Source: Lithospermum erythrorhizon (taxonomy: Eukaryota; Streptophyta; Magnoliopsida; Boraginales; Boraginaceae). Taken from it: a stretch of DNA of 64,000 nucleotides. Below, in pieces: positions 1 to 13,522 of the stretch. The stretch's first letter is position 1. Each line of letters starts with the position of its first letter. The position numbers were made by a program, and so were the translations under genes. The DNA lies in contig JADFUC010001761.1 in assembly GCA_019722365.1 (NCBI GenBank), positions 1 through 64,000 of the forward strand, in the 5' to 3' direction. The notes under the pieces were generated by a model. That model was given only the letters and a program-made list of their open reading frames with translations. It had not been told where the DNA came from and did not search any database.

Positions 1-73
1 ATCAGTAACTACTTCATTCAGTTACGTATTGCTATTATTTAACCGTTTAAAATTAAATATAATATTTAATGCT

Positions 74-251
74 CGGCGCCGCCCGGCCGCAGCTTCGGCC
101 CTTGACGCCCGTCTATCGCGATTATATAATGAAAGTACCCCAGCGAACGGTTTCGTCGCAAACTCCCAGCGAAATCTCTTTACGCCGCCTGTAACTACTC
201 CGCCGCCGTTACAACTCCCCGCCCGCCGCCTTCTTCCAGTTCTCATTTCAG
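74..251 (+). other. GC-rich exon-like head of copy A
   Basis: A GC-rich, CCG-repeat-bearing block in AT-rich surroundings. It ends in TTTCAG|GTGAGTTAG, a good splice-donor context, followed by T-rich intron-like DNA. It could be a captured 5' exon; no protein family is recognised. Confidence 0.35.
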
Positions 252-3200
252 GTGAGTTAGTTTTTTTTTTTGCTTTTTTTGTTTTTTTTGTTTTCCGAAT
301 TATTGTTAGCTTTTTTTTTGTTTTTAATGCTTATTGTTTGCATTTCTCGAGATTAAGTACAATTTGAATATTCGATGTGTTAGTTGTCATAGTCTTTTGT
401 GCATAGCTCCATGTCTCCTTGAGCTTGGCTAAGATAAAAGGAAGACTTTTGCCAAAAGATGGTGTCAGGAGATATGATTATCGGTGAATCGACTCCACTG
501 CATGATGAGATCATTGACAAGTTTGCTTTCATGTGTATTTTTAAGGACTAACGCTACCATACCATTGTCACAAAGTTGACTAAATGCTAAATTAGATTAG
601 CAGTAGAGAGTCCTTCAATTAACAAAGCCTCTTGATTGGGCCCGATCCTTGACATTTAGCACCTTTGCCCAATAATCTTTTCTTTTTACTCTGCGAAAGT
701 CACAATGGGTTTTGACCTCCTTAATACCGGTTAAGTTTTGCTTTCACATTCACTGTCGTAATGCAGAAGCTGACATCAAATGCATCCCTTGATAACTTTA
801 AGAAACTTCGTAAACTTCACATAGCTCTTGGTTTTCCTTCATGCATTTTAAGTGGAGAATGCTTTGTTCTATGATCATTAATTTTTATAAAAATAAAGAC
901 TATGTGTCACTTAACAGTAATGATGGAATCTCGGTAAATACTTCTTCTTGAAATCTTGATTTTGGTTGACTTCAGCTGACAATAAATGTTCTTGCGAGGA
1001 TCGCATGTAAATTTTGTTCCCGTTATTGAGCAGTCCACAATTATCCTTTTTCGCTTGCGTCAAATTTAATCCCAAAATAAAATGCTGAATTATTCATGTT
1101 TATCCCTCAACAAATTTCTTTTCCAATTTATTTTTCAAGGAATGCGTATCTCGATTTTTGTTCTCGACCACTTTTCTTCCCAATTCTTCATTCTTTTCTT
1201 TGGCGATTCTTTCAGTTTCTCTGAAGTCTTAGACTGATCGATTTGGACCCTTTTGTCAAATAGTAATTGATAGTTTGCCAGTAACACAACTGGCCCGATA
1301 AGTTCTCCACTGCGTCTCGCTTTCGCTATCGATGAAAGTTCTGACACTTGATTGTGTTAAATTCTTGAATATCATAGGCGTAGAAATACTACAAAGTTGC
1401 TAACTTAAATTTCATTTGCCTCTCTCCTCTTCGTCGGTCTCTTACAATCCGACGGGGAGTAGTGTAGTAACTCTTGGAGCCCGACTTTCTTTACATAATA
1501 GGGACACTCAGCTTTGGATGTGACCAAATCATTACACTTCACCACATGCAACTCTCTTTGACTAATTAGTATTCGTTCCATTTAATGCTGGATCCACCAA
1601 ATTTGAATTTTTTCCATCCCGATCCCGATCAATGATTGAAAGCAGCTCTGGTGTACTCCTCAGAATCACGGTTTGCTTTGTTGAACACTGAGGTTTATTG
1701 AAGTTCTTGGCCAACAAGTTCACTGTCTCAGCAAGATTCTCCTCGCCATTTTCAGAGTTAGTAGCCTTTAGAGCTACTCCATTTCCATAGTTGGTTCAAT
1801 AACTTCCAAATTAATAAGTCTCGAAAGTAGAGCAGGGGTTTGTCCGGCTGCATCAAAGCCCGTAATAGATGAATTACAGGCTTCTTCTTCAATGGTTTGT
1901 CACCTTGTGAGCATATCTCTAAGGAGGTTCATTTTTCTAACTAATACCGATTACTCATCTTTCTCCTAGGAAAAAGACTTCGTTTCTTGATCTTTTATCT
2001 TTGAGAGTTGTAGATAATAATTGTTTCGTCCTCTTTGCGTCTTCACGATTCTCCGACAGTGGTAAAATTTCTTGAAGTCACGCATCCTTACTTTTAGAGT
2101 TCTTAGTAGGCCGTCTGTAAGATTTTACATGTCTCATACTTAGCCGTACATGAGCTAATAAGTTTAAAAGACTTACGGACTAAGACTTAGATTTGACGGC
2201 TAAGATAGCGATGAGGCTTTTCTTTGTTTCCAGGAGGACTTTCTAACTACGTTAGTCGATCTTGTTTTCTTTAACCACAAGAATTCCTTTTTTCATTATT
2301 ACGTAGGTTCCGTCCATCGATGAAACAACCTTCCATGTTCTTGTATCCACTTGATCTCAGGCGGTCATTTTAGCTTTCGATAGGGATAATTGGATCCATC
2401 GACTGCGGGGGGCGGGTAATTGAGCTTCGCTTCACGGTTTGCCTTCCGTTCAGATTTACTTTACAGTCTCCTCTATATGTCGAGTGCCGCTCGATACCAA
2501 TTGAAAAATGAAGCTTCTACCAAGACAATCGACGGTTGTCAATCCAACGTCGATACGGTGGGAACAAAAAGGTAAAATGCGCAAAAGTAAAGAACACACA
2601 AAATGATAACCAGGTTCGAACATAACCTACGTGCAGGGGAATGACTTCCCAATGAGAACTTTCACTATCAACACGAAGTAATTACAAGTAGGGACTTACA
2701 CAAAGGTTCCACACATTTCATGGCCTTAACTAACCTTGATATGGTTTGTAAGTCTAGGATCCACTTTAAGCTTCTTTTCTCCTTAGTCGGCCTTGGCATG
2801 AGTGTTAGGCTTTATACAAATCAATGAGCACTACCAAAGGGATTGTCGCGACAAAGAGTTATAACAATCGTACGTGATTTAGAATACTAGAGAATTCTTA
2901 AACATAAAAAACCACGACCTACCTTTAAAGCACAAACAACATTATGTTCAATTTTAGCATGCTTTGTAATAAAGTATCTTCGGTGGTTCTTCTTAAATTA
3001 ACACTGATATATCTGAGTGTAGATTAATATTTCTAAGTTTTCGGTGCAGCTTATGGAAGGTATTTATTAAAAAGATCCGCCACCTTCCATAAGTAAGCTT
3101 GAGGTCTGAGCTCAATAACTTTCCTTTTCACTCCATTCTTTGAATCTTAGAAGCGATATCTTTCGAGATCTTTGATAGATACCAAATCTTACACTTAGGA

Positions 3201-3869
3201 ATCGCCGAGGTCCGTTGCTTGAAGTAATAGCGTCAAAGGCACTCTACGTAGTTTAACAACATTCGAGTACAATCCTTCTGTGGCGGTGTCCATCCAGCAG
3301 TCCAAAGCTAGTCATAGAAAAACTTCATCGATCATGCGCTAGAGATATATTATTCTAATTAATTATTTTTAGACACGTATATAAGAACAAGGATCGATTT
3401 ATAATAAGACATGGTTTACATGTTAAAATTATTGTAATCTTAATTGACATGTTTGATGAGTCAATTCGGTTTGACGGAATCAGCTACTTTATAAGAATTT
3501 GAGATGATTTATAATAAGAGCTTCGTTGGACCGAGTCAACTCGATTGACCATTGACTTGTATTTGTCCTTTGTTGACGATTGATACCTGTCCCGATAGAT
3601 TTTACTCGTTCGATTAATAAACTAATATAAAAATAATTCCAAAAAATTCTCAAAAATCATAAATATTATTTGAAATTTTTCACATTGATAAATTTTGAAA
3701 ATAATTAACGATTAATCAAAATTATTTTTGTAACATAGTTAAATGAAATAGAATTAAAACACCATTAAATATAAATTAAACATGTAAAAGAGTCCATAAT
3801 TTAGCAAAAACAGATTTTTTACAAATTGTTTACATAATTGAAATCATGTAACCTACACCGATTACCCTT

Positions 3870-4986
3870 TGTTGGGTTTCCTTATGCAGTGGGTTCTAAA
3901 CTTATCGGATAATCCCAGGATGCTACGGATTGTACAAAAACAATAAACTTATGAACTTCTGAGAGTGTACCCTTTCTTCTTGAAAATATGAGTAGGAACG
4001 TTTGCTTTCATGATACTCGGCTTATAGAGTATCTCCAAGATAGTCCACACTAATAAATTATGCACTTTCTTGGTACATTTTACTAGAGCGATTAAAGAGA
4101 AACTAGGAATAAAATATAGGAAGAAAGCAGTTCTCTTCCAAGAGGGAGGGTTCGTCCGGGTGTGGGAGATCGTGGAGAAGGGAGAATTTTACTTTTAAGC
4201 ATAAATCATGAGCATTAAATTATGAGGGGTGTGAGTACTATTTATAGGCCAACAACTTTTAGAGATTAAAGACAGAATTCCTCGATCCACCGTCCTGCCA
4301 GCCCCCGGCCCATTGCTTGAGTCTGGAAATCGATTTTAAGTCGAATATTTTGCTTTAAGTATTTAACTTTAAAATTTCGGAAGTTTATAATACATTCATT
4401 CGTGGTTAGAACTGCTTGTTTGTGTGTGACTCTTGACAGAGGTTTTAGCCAGTAGTAATATATTAAATAATATTAACCGACTATTACTTTAATATATAGA
4501 TTCTGGCCGGATACTATTAAGCCATAAGTAACTCTAATGTCCAATTCCGGTAAAATCCTAATACTAATTGTCTACTGAATTGTATATATTGAACTTATAT
4601 ATACATTTTGAATGATTAAATCGGTTTAATGCAATCAAAATTGTTCAGCCCGACATTTTATAGAGATCGAATATGTCATAGTTCAATGACTAGAACCCAT
4701 ATTAACACATAAATTTGATTATAATATATATCTTGTAAAACATATATATAGGAATATATTTATTACACCTTTTCATATGAAATGTCAAAGGAAAATAATC
4801 TGTCAAAATAATTTTCTTTATTAATATTAAAACAAATATAGGAATATATTTATTACACCTTTTCATATGAAATGTCAAAGAAAGGAAAATAATACGTCAT
4901 AATAATAATACTGCATAATAATTTTCTTTATTATTCTTTTTAATATAATACATTTAAAAAAAGCGACAATCGAAAATATACCAACA
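3870..4986 (-). mobile_element. Solo-LTR-like block in copy A
   Basis: About 1.1 kb bounded by TGTTGG and CCAACA, the inverted ends typical of copia LTRs. A minus-strand TATA-like CCTATAAATAG (4,238-4,248) suggests minus orientation. No primer-binding site or polypurine tract adjoins it, and no 5-bp target duplication is clear. A third fragment of this family is at 57,250-57,640. Confidence 0.5.
4747..4930. repeat. 90-bp tandem duplication (copy A)
   Basis: Two neighbouring units each begin ATAGGAATATATTTATTACA and run through TTTTCATATGAAATGTCAAA to TTTTCTTTATTA (unit starts 90 bp apart). The same duplication is present in copy B near 13,318-13,480. Confidence 0.75.
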
Positions 4987-5503
4987 ATAATATCCCGCAA
5001 TATTAACGATATTTTTATATAAGTCTATCAAACAAAAGAAATAAACTTCTTAAATATACTATACACTGCCATTATACGGCCAAGCCCAAATCAGCCTTCT
5101 TCTTTGTAGATTTTTTAGTAAATAAATCCATATCATCATGTAATATATTTCAGCTATTTTCTTATATGTTAGATTTATATTTGTAAGAAAAAATCATTCA
5201 ATTTCTTATACTCCATAATATAGTTAGAATCCCGTTGTTTTTCTTTTTTAGAATTTGGTTATACATGTGGGCCGAAATCATCATTTGTCTTGCCCAAGGC
5301 TAATAATATCTTTGCATGGTATATTATTTGATTTTTGGTCAAAAATTAATAAATTTGATTAATTAATTAGAAAATTGATTTGGTAAAAAATTGTTATGGT
5401 ATTCATAAAATCAATTAACAATTATATACATTGATAAGTTGAACTTATTATTATGAACAGAAATATTTGAGTTTGATAATGAAAAAAATAAATTGTGAAT
5501 ATT

Positions 5504-5624
5504 TTTTTTGGTTTATTATTAACCAAAATCTCCACTGCTACTAGTGGGATTTGAACTTTAAGAGCTATCAAATAGAATTACATCAATACTATCATAAGAC
5601 AAAAATTAAACCACAAATTGAAAT
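5504..5624 (-). mobile_element. tRNA-derived SINE in copy A with 11-bp target duplication
   Basis: Flanked by perfect TTGTGAATATT repeats at 5,493-5,503 and 5,625-5,635. Read on the minus strand it carries GTTCAAATCCC, a good RNA polymerase III B box (tRNA T-loop), and ends in an A-rich tail (CCAAAAAAAA). About 121 bp. The A box is weak. No tRNA acceptor stem forms, so it is not a tRNA gene. Confidence 0.65.
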
Positions 5625-7294
5625 TTGTGAATATTGTTTCGTTATATGAGTGTGTTTTTGAAAGTATAATCTATCAACTAAATTCAATTTGTTTTCTTTT
5701 TATTTGTGCAGACAAGGCAAAAACACGTTGGAGGGTTAAACATTGTGAGCTCTACATTGGGTGAAAATAAATGTAACCCCCTTGGTAACATGAACTCAAT
5801 CACATGCCTACATATGTGCCGACGAAATCCGATTACAATGATGATGCTAAATGCGTAGTTGGGGACGTCGTCCATATTGTCATCTTAACATACCAATATT
5901 TAAAGTTACCACTCATGAATAATAAGACCCCTGAAAAGTATCATAATCTTTACATACATGGGAAAATGATTACATTTTTAATTATTAATTTGAACAATTT
6001 AATGGGTTAATGGTTTTTATATCACTCATATTTTAAAAAACCCACCTAGATCATTATGTTTAAGACCGTCATATTTTAATCCACTTTGTTTAAAAAAATA
6101 TTTACTTGATTACATCAGATCCAATAATATCATCGGTTTATGTCTTTATGAGATCTATTATTTTTACTCAACAATAACTGAGATTAACTTCGTCCACATT
6201 TCATGCTTTACTTATAATTAAATTGTAGGACAATTTTAAAATATATAAAAAAGCTAATAGGTATGTTTATATAAAAAATAAAATGTCACAATTTTCAGCT
6301 CAACAACCAGCCCTTTACTTAACCCACTTATAGCCCAGGCGCATCGCCGGATCGAACCAATTCCAGGTATGCTACTTATTGAGTTCGGCTCGCTGATGCA
6401 TCGAACATGGTTCGATAAGGTCTAATTTTTGTAAACCTTAAATTTCTAAGTTGGAGTTATGCTTTTTAGCGTTATTATTTGATTCGGTCGCCTTGAATTT
6501 ACAAATGGTTTGCAAATAGTTCGATTCATGCTTTTTAAGAATAAATGGAAATTTGGGTAAATGAATTGGAGGGAAATAAATGGTAGGAAAACATTATCAG
6601 CCTTGGCCAGCTTATTCGCGCGGTTCGGTATGAATTAAAAGTCGAGCATTGGATATAAGGATTCAATTCGTATTTTAAGTATCGAGCAGAAGCGATAGCC
6701 ATTATTTGAAGCCAAAATATCTGCGTCAAATCGACACCGCTCGCATGACTATTCCTGAAGTCACCGTTTTCTTCTCACATCGCCCCAAACTCACTTGCCC
6801 TCTCCCGCTTTCGACTCACTGACGTAGCAAACAATCTCAAATCCACGCAGAAACCAACCAAAATGAATCCCGTCTGAAATCCAACCAAATGAATCCCGCG
6901 CTCTTGTTTTCATGATAATCGAAATTCAACCAAAGGTAAGGTGACTTTGAAAATTTCGATGGCATCTAGTTAAAAGATAGTATTACTTTAGCTTTATGAT
7001 TAAGCGATATTTTTTATAGTTTTAGGATGATTTTGGGTACTTTATTGCTCTAATTTGGTTGTTTTAGTTGTTTAATTAACGAATATTATATGTTAATGTG
7101 ATTCACCGTGTTTTTATTATTATTTGGGTAAGATATGCTATTTAGATAGGAAAAGGCTAAAAAGAATTTGTGGGCCAGTCATGTAATTTTCGGAAGAGTT
7201 GACAAAAAGTCACGTCGAGAATCGAGAAAGGAAAGAGGCAGGATTTATGCAAAAAGCATTAGAGAGAGAATAAAAGATCGAGTTAGCACAGTAT

Positions 7295-7304
7295 TATATA
7301 TAAA
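7295..7304 (+). promoter_or_regulatory. TATA-like element in copy A
   Basis: TATATATAAA followed by a conserved CGCAGCAGAGCAACTCGGCA leader-like stretch. The element and leader are preserved in copy B, suggesting a former plus-strand promoter of the repeat. Confidence 0.35.
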
Positions 7305-8327
7305 TCTCGCAGCAGAGCAACTCGGCAGCAGTATTATTTTCGCGCCCAGGAACAGGAGTAATCGTTATTTTTTGTTTCATACAGCAAGAAAGTCAAGCGG
7401 CAGATTTTACTCTTGTTTTGGATCGATTAGTTAAAGGCGATTGATAATATTGTTAGAGCTCGTTAATTTAATACTTTCAATAGTATTATTTATGAATTAT
7501 TTCGATATGAAGTAGTAGCTGAATTGTGCGGGACTTTGATGTAGCCTTGGCCAGTGTAATTTTTTTCTATCCGGATTTTGAAGTTATTATAAATGCACTA
7601 GTATTATCCATTGAGCTTAATTTGATTTGATTGTTTAGAATCGTGAATTCTTTTAAATGAGAATCCACAGTATTATGTAACCACCGGTCAGAAAGGAAAG
7701 CGTCATAGGTTGCCAGTTAGTTAATTAGTGAGTTTGTTGTTATCTGAGGAAGTGTCGCGAAGCCGCGTAAGATTGGTTAATAGACTCATAGCTTGGGGTT
7801 TTTTTAGGTAATTAATTTGAAAACTTAGTGGCCTTAGGAGATTAATTAAGCCCCAAAGGCATTTCGGTGAGCCGCGAGCCGACGGTATATCGAACTAACG
7901 AGGTGAATGCGCAGATGTTGTTAAATCTACTATTTTGGGTAGAATACTTGTTAAGGTGAAGTTGATACTTGGTAATCATTTTTATTCATAAGTTTCTCCT
8001 TTTAATTGCCTTACATTAGTTTAAGTTTAACTAGTTTAGTACAATCAATTCTAATACTTAGTTTCATCTAAAATTACAAGTAATTTAAGTAAACAAGTTC
8101 CTCGGTGAATTAAATACACTTGAGCATTGTCTTACTCTAGACTAAATGCTGCTATAGAATATAATTGTCGCACAATTAAGTTTCATTTTGTTATTGTGTT
8201 GAATGAGTTTAGGAACAAATTGAAAAGTTGAAGAAGGGGTTCAAAAGGGACCCATTTAAAAATCACTCTTGGAAAGTGCACTTCACAGTCGGGAGGTAAA
8301 TTCCATTGTAACCTTCAGAGGCGGGAT

Positions 8328-8482
8328 GGCGTCGGGTTAGAATCAAGAGGGCTGACAATCGAAGCCGAAAAATGTAGGGAGCCATAAGCTTGGCGTCGGG
8401 GGAATGGCGTCGGATAGCGTCGGGTACAAATTAAACTTTTAGATTTGAAAATAATTATAAAATAAAAATATCTAGCGTCGGG
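8328..8482. repeat. Cluster of (G/A)GCGTCGG motifs between copies A and B
   Basis: Five copies in direct orientation at 8,328, 8,392, 8,406, 8,416 and 8,474, most followed by GTTAGAAT or GTACAAAT. Short GCGTCGG-type subterminal repeats are typical of plant CACTA (En/Spm) elements. No CACTA terminus is visible, so the assignment is inference. Confidence 0.45.
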
Positions 8483-8611
8483 TTAGAATTTGGCGGTATC
8501 ATTATGTGGTAAAAGTAATAATAAGATAATTTTAAAATATAATGATTGGCGTCAGTGCGCGACGGACATTTAAATTATGTGCTTAGTTTAAAATTAAATA
8601 TAATATTTAAT

Positions 8612-8821
8612 GCTCCAGAGCACACCCGACTCCCGAGCCGGCCGCCGTACATCAATTCCTCTCATCCGAAGTACCCACTGCTTGAACGAGCAGGTTTAAG
8701 TCACCCAAACTCCCCCATGAAATCCTCTTCCCCGCGCCCTCACTCAACTTCTCCTTGGCCGTTCAAACTTCCCCCCCCCCCCCGCCGCCGCCTGCTTTGA
8801 TTCTCTCCGTTTCCATTAAAG
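8612..8821 (+). other. GC-rich exon-like head of copy B
   Basis: Occupies the place of the copy A head and also ends in a donor-like AAAG|GTTAGT before T-rich sequence, but its internal sequence does not align with the copy A head. It contains a 13-base C run (8,771-8,783). Confidence 0.35.
8771..8783 (+). repeat. 13-base cytosine homopolymer
   Basis: Thirteen consecutive C residues leading into CCGCCGCCG. Unusual in this AT-rich DNA and a likely place for length error or polymorphism. Confidence 0.9.
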
Positions 8822-11800
8822 GTTAGTTTTTTTTGCTTTTTGTTTTTCAGCGAATTATTGTTAGCTTTTTTTTGTTTTGAATGTGTTTGCATTCTAGAAT
8901 TAGGCATTGAATATTCCGATATTAGTGTGTCCAAGTCTTTTTTGTACCGTAGCTCACTCTTCAGGCTTAGTAGATAAGACCTTAAAGAGATGGTGTCGGA
9001 GATAACAATTATCGGTAGATCGACTCCCTTGCATGATGAGATCATTATTCTGGTTGCTCACTTGGCTGCATGTATTTTTTGTAGAAGACAACGCCCGTAC
9101 CATTGTCACAAAGTTGACTAATGCTAATTAGATTCGCCGTGAGTCTTGACTAACAAAACCTCTTCGAGATTGAAAGCGATCCTTGACATTCTTTGCCAAT
9201 AATCTTTCCTTTTACTTTTTGTGCAAAAGTCACAAAGTGGGTTTGACCTCCTTAATACTGATTTAAGTTTGCTCTACATTCACTGTCGTGTGTCTAGGCG
9301 CCCGGCATTTATCAAAGTACCCGGTCTGTCACGCCGTCGCTTTAAGTCTTAAAAACTATATGGCTCACTTGCGGTTTCGCTTTTCTTACCCATTGCATTT
9401 TAAGTGGAGAGTACTTGTTCTGCCATTCCCATAAATTTTATAAAGAAATAAAGGAGCTATAATGTCACTTCTTTCCAGTAATGATGGAATCTCCGGTAAT
9501 ACTTCTTCTTGAAATCTTGATTTGATTTGACTTCCGGCTGACAATAAATGTTCTTATGAGGATACTATATGCGATTTTGTTCCCATTATTCAAGCAATCC
9601 ACAATTATCACCTTTTCCTTGCATCAAAATTTAATCCAAAAATCGAGAGTCTTTGGAGATTCATCGCTGTTTATCCTACCGCCATTATTTCAATTTATTT
9701 TTCACCGGATCATCTCGATTTTGTTCCTCGACCCACTTTCACGGTGCTTCGTTACTTTTCTTGAGCGGAGTTCTTTCGATTTCTCTACACGAGATGTAGA
9801 CTTAGCAGAGTCGGTTTGGACCACTTGTCAAATAGTAATTGATAGTTTGCCATTAACTGCTACTTGCAGTAAGTTCTTCTCGTCTCCTTCGCTATCATGA
9901 TGAGTTATTGACACTTGGATTGACAGTAAATTCTTGAACATCATGAGCTGTAAATGCTACAAAGTTGCTAACTTCATTGTTGCTCTCCTCCTCTTCGTCG
10001 GATCTCTTCGTCTCCGACGGTAGTGCCAATGTAACTCTTAGACGACTTCTTTACATAATAAGGGACACTTTCGACTTGGATGTGAGCCAAATCCACTTGT
10101 AGCTCCACTGCAGTATATTCCACTTTATTGATTAGTATTCGTTCAGCTAATCTTTTGGATCCACAAATTCGAATTTTCCATCGGTCAATCCATCGATTCG
10201 GAAACACTCTGGTGTACCTCACTCCGAATACGGTTTCTTATTGAACCTTTTTCGGGGTTTTATTAAGTTCTTGGCCGAAGCAAAGTTCCAGCATCTCAGC
10301 AAAGATTCTCCTCGCCGTTTTTAGAGTTAGTAGCCTTTAAGGGCAACTCCATTTCCTTAGTTGGTTCAATAACCTCGAGTGTCATCTCAAAAGTCGTGAG
10401 GTTCCCAATGTCCCGGCTCGCCCAAGCCCATAGGTAAGATCACAGGCTTAACTGATAGGTGTCACGCTTGTGGCATCTCTCACAAGGAGGGTTCTCAGTA
10501 CTTTTCTAACTAGCTTCTCGTTGCTCATCTTTTCTCCTAAGGAAAAAGACTCGTTTGCTAGATCTTTTATCTTGGAGTTGTAGATAGTAATTGTTTCATC
10601 CTCTTGCATCTTCAAATTCTCCCACTTGGTGGTAGGCTAACTTTGAAGTCTACGTCCGCACTTTTAGAGTTCCTTGGTAGGCCGTGCAATAAGATTTTCC
10701 CGTGTCTCGTAAAACCGTACATGAGCTAATAAGTTTAAAGACTTACGGACTAAGACTTGCGAGGAATTTGGCCAGGCTAAAAGATAGCATTGAGGCTTTC
10801 TTTGTTGTTTCCCGAGGACACACCAACCTACGTTAGTCGATCTTGTTTTTCTTTAACCACAAAATTCTTTTCATGCTTGCAGCCCAGGTTCCGTCCGTCA
10901 ATTGAGCACAACCTTCCTGTTCTTGTATCCCGCGATCTCCAAAAAAGCGGTCATTTAGCTTTCCAGTAAAGGGATAATTGGATCAAATCCCGGCTACGGG
11001 GGGGCCGGGTAATTGAAACTCGCTTCTGGTTGCGCCCAATTTAGTTGTAGCGGATCCCAACTCATATTAAGTGCCGCTCGATACCAATTGAAAAAAGTGA
11101 ACTACGAGACAATGGGCCGGTTGTCGATCAACGTCGATACCGATTGGGAACAAAAAAGGTAAAATCTTGCTAGTAAAGAACACACAAAATGATAACCCGG
11201 TTGATTATAACTACGTGCAGGGGAGACTGACTTTCCCAGTAGAACTTTCACTATGACACGAAGTAATTACAAGTAGGGACTTACCTGAAAGGTTCACATT
11301 TCATGGCCTTTAACTAACCTTGATATAGTTTGTGAAATGCAGGATCCGCTAACTTCTTTTCTCCTTGGTCGTATTGTAGAGTGTTAGAGCTTATACAAAA
11401 ATCAATGAACGCTACTAGAGGATTGTCACAACAAAGAGTTATAACAATGGTACATTGATTTAGAATGCTAGAGAATTCTTCCCAAGCATAAAACCGACCT
11501 ACATTTAGCCTTTGAAACAACTTGTTATCTTCAATTTACCCATGATATGCTTTTGTAATAAAGTATCTTCGGTGGTTCTTTAAGTGCCTGATATATGCGA
11601 TTGTAGGTGTACTGGGGTTTTAGATACCAACATGGAAAGGTATTTGATAAAGATCATACACGCTTCCATAAGTAGCGAGTCTACCCAAACTCAATGACTT
11701 TCCTTTTCTCGACTACTTGAATACCAAACGATATCTTTTCGAAGATATTTTGATAGATACGAATCTTACACCGTGGAATCGCCGAGGTCCGTTGTAATTA

Positions 11801-12447
11801 TTAGCATCAGACCACATAGTTTGAACACTCGGTCAGTACAATCCTTCTGGCCGGTGTCCGTCCAAATGATCAAAACTAGTCATAGAAAAGCTTCATCGAT
11901 CGTAAGCTAACAGATATATTATTCTAATTAATTATTTTAGACCTGTATATAAGAATTTGAGATCGATTTATAATAAGACCTTGGTTTCTATGTTAAAATT
12001 ATTGTAATCTTAATTGACATGTTTGAGTCGATTAGGTTTGTAGGAATCAGCAACTTCGCATTTATAAGAATTTGAGATCTGGTTTATAAGCTAAGAACTT
12101 CGTTGGACCCGAATTGACTCGGTTGACCGTTGACTTGTGGCGTCATTTGTTGACACGATTCGATCACATGTCGATAGATTTTCTTCGTTCCGATTAATAA
12201 ACTAATATAAAAAATAATTCCAAAAAATTCTCAAAAATCATAAATATTATTTGAAAATTTTTCACATTGATAAATTTTGAAAATAATTATGATTAATCAA
12301 AATTATTTTATTAACAAAGTTCATCAAATAGAATTAAAACACCATTAAATATAAATTAAACATAGCAAAAAAGAGTCATAATTCGGCAAAACGTTTTTTA
12401 CAAATTGTTTTACATAATTGAAATCATGTAACCTACACCGATGCGGC

Positions 12448-13522
12448 TGTTGGGTTTAACTTATCTAGTCGGTTCTAAACTTATCGGATAATCCCGAGGA
12501 TACTCACCGGATTGTACAAAACAATAAACTTATGAGCTGAGAGTGTACCTTCTTGCTTGAAAATATGGTAGCGAGCCATTTGCTCGCGATACTCGGCATA
12601 GAGTATCTCCCGAATAGTCCACTAGTAAATTGTCCGAACTTCTTCCGTGCGTTATACTAGAGCGATTAAAGCGGAAACTAGGTATAAAATATAAGGAAGA
12701 GAAAGCGGTTCTCTTTCGAGGGAGGTTAAATTTGAATTGGGAGATCGTGGAGAAGGAGAATTACACTTTTAAGCAAAAATCAGCAGAGCATTGAATTATG
12801 AAATTTGGCGCTATTTACCAAACCAACCTTTAGAGATTCAAGGAGCAAAAAACTCCTCAATCCCTCATCCTCTCTACCGCCCCAACCGACTTAAGCAAGT
12901 CTCATAAATCGATTTTTCGCCCCGAATATTTCTTTCATGTTTCACTTTAGACTCGGGAAGTTTATAATACATTCGTTACGTAGTTAGAAACTACTTGTTT
13001 GTGTGTGACCTCTTAGAAACGGTTTGTGATAGTAATATATTAAATAATAACAGTATTACTTTAATATATATAGATTCTGACGGATACTAGTAAGTCATCG
13101 TAACTCACAACAATAAAACTTCAGAGTGAAATCTAATACTAATTGTCTAACAATTAATATATATTGAACTTATATACATTTGAATGATTAAATCGGTTGT
13201 ACAATCAAATTGTTCAACTGACATTTTATGAGATCGAATATGTCATAGTTCCAACAACTAGAACCCATATTAAGAAGTAAATTTGATTATAATATATAAT
13301 ACTCTAAAACATATATATAGGAATATATTTATTACTTTTCATATGAAATGTCAAAATAATACGTCAAAATATATTTTCTTTATTAATATTAAAACAAATA
13401 TAGGAATATATTTATTACACCTTTTCATATGATATGTCAAGGAAAATAATGCGTCATAATAATTTTTCTTTATTAATATTTTAATATAATACCTTTAAAA
13501 AAACGCGTATCAATGCCAACCA
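12448..13522 (-). mobile_element. Solo-LTR-like block in copy B
   Basis: Copy B counterpart of the block at 3,870-4,986. It begins TGTTGGG and ends in a slightly decayed CCAACCA. Its TATA-like element is degraded. Confidence 0.45.
13318..13480. repeat. Tandem duplication (copy B)
   Basis: Equivalent of the copy A tandem repeat with an 83-bp period (GGAATATATT at 13,320 and 13,403). The first unit has lost the ACACC and AGGAA words. Confidence 0.65.

Larger units (their letters stand above)
1..8262 (+). repeat. Copy A of a duplicated ~8.2-kb repeat (no intact gene)
   Basis: From about base 45 (GTTTAAAATTAAATATAATA) to about 8,262 this segment aligns base for base, with many small indels and substitutions, to copy B at 8,586-16,830. 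Long open frames are absent on both strands and I recognise no transposon protein in it. It contains a GC-rich head, a solo-LTR-like block, a SINE and a plus-strand TATA region (entered separately). It could be a large non-autonomous transposon or a segmental duplication of a transposon-rich stretch. Its left end may lie outside the window. Confidence 0.8.

Noticed and set aside
29..367. Plus-strand 112-codon frame in the copy A head as a gene
   Set aside because: Its second half is T-rich intron-like sequence, the equivalent copy B frame is unrelated beyond LKLNIIFNA, and no family is recognised.
5504..5624. tRNA gene on the minus strand
   Set aside because: Only the T-loop-like B box fits. 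There is no acceptor stem or anticodon arm, and the unit has a target duplication and A-rich tail, so it is a SINE.
8546..8800. Plus-strand 84-codon frame in the copy B head as a gene
   Set aside because: Low-complexity Pro/Arg-rich sequence running into a C homopolymer; not conserved in copy A.
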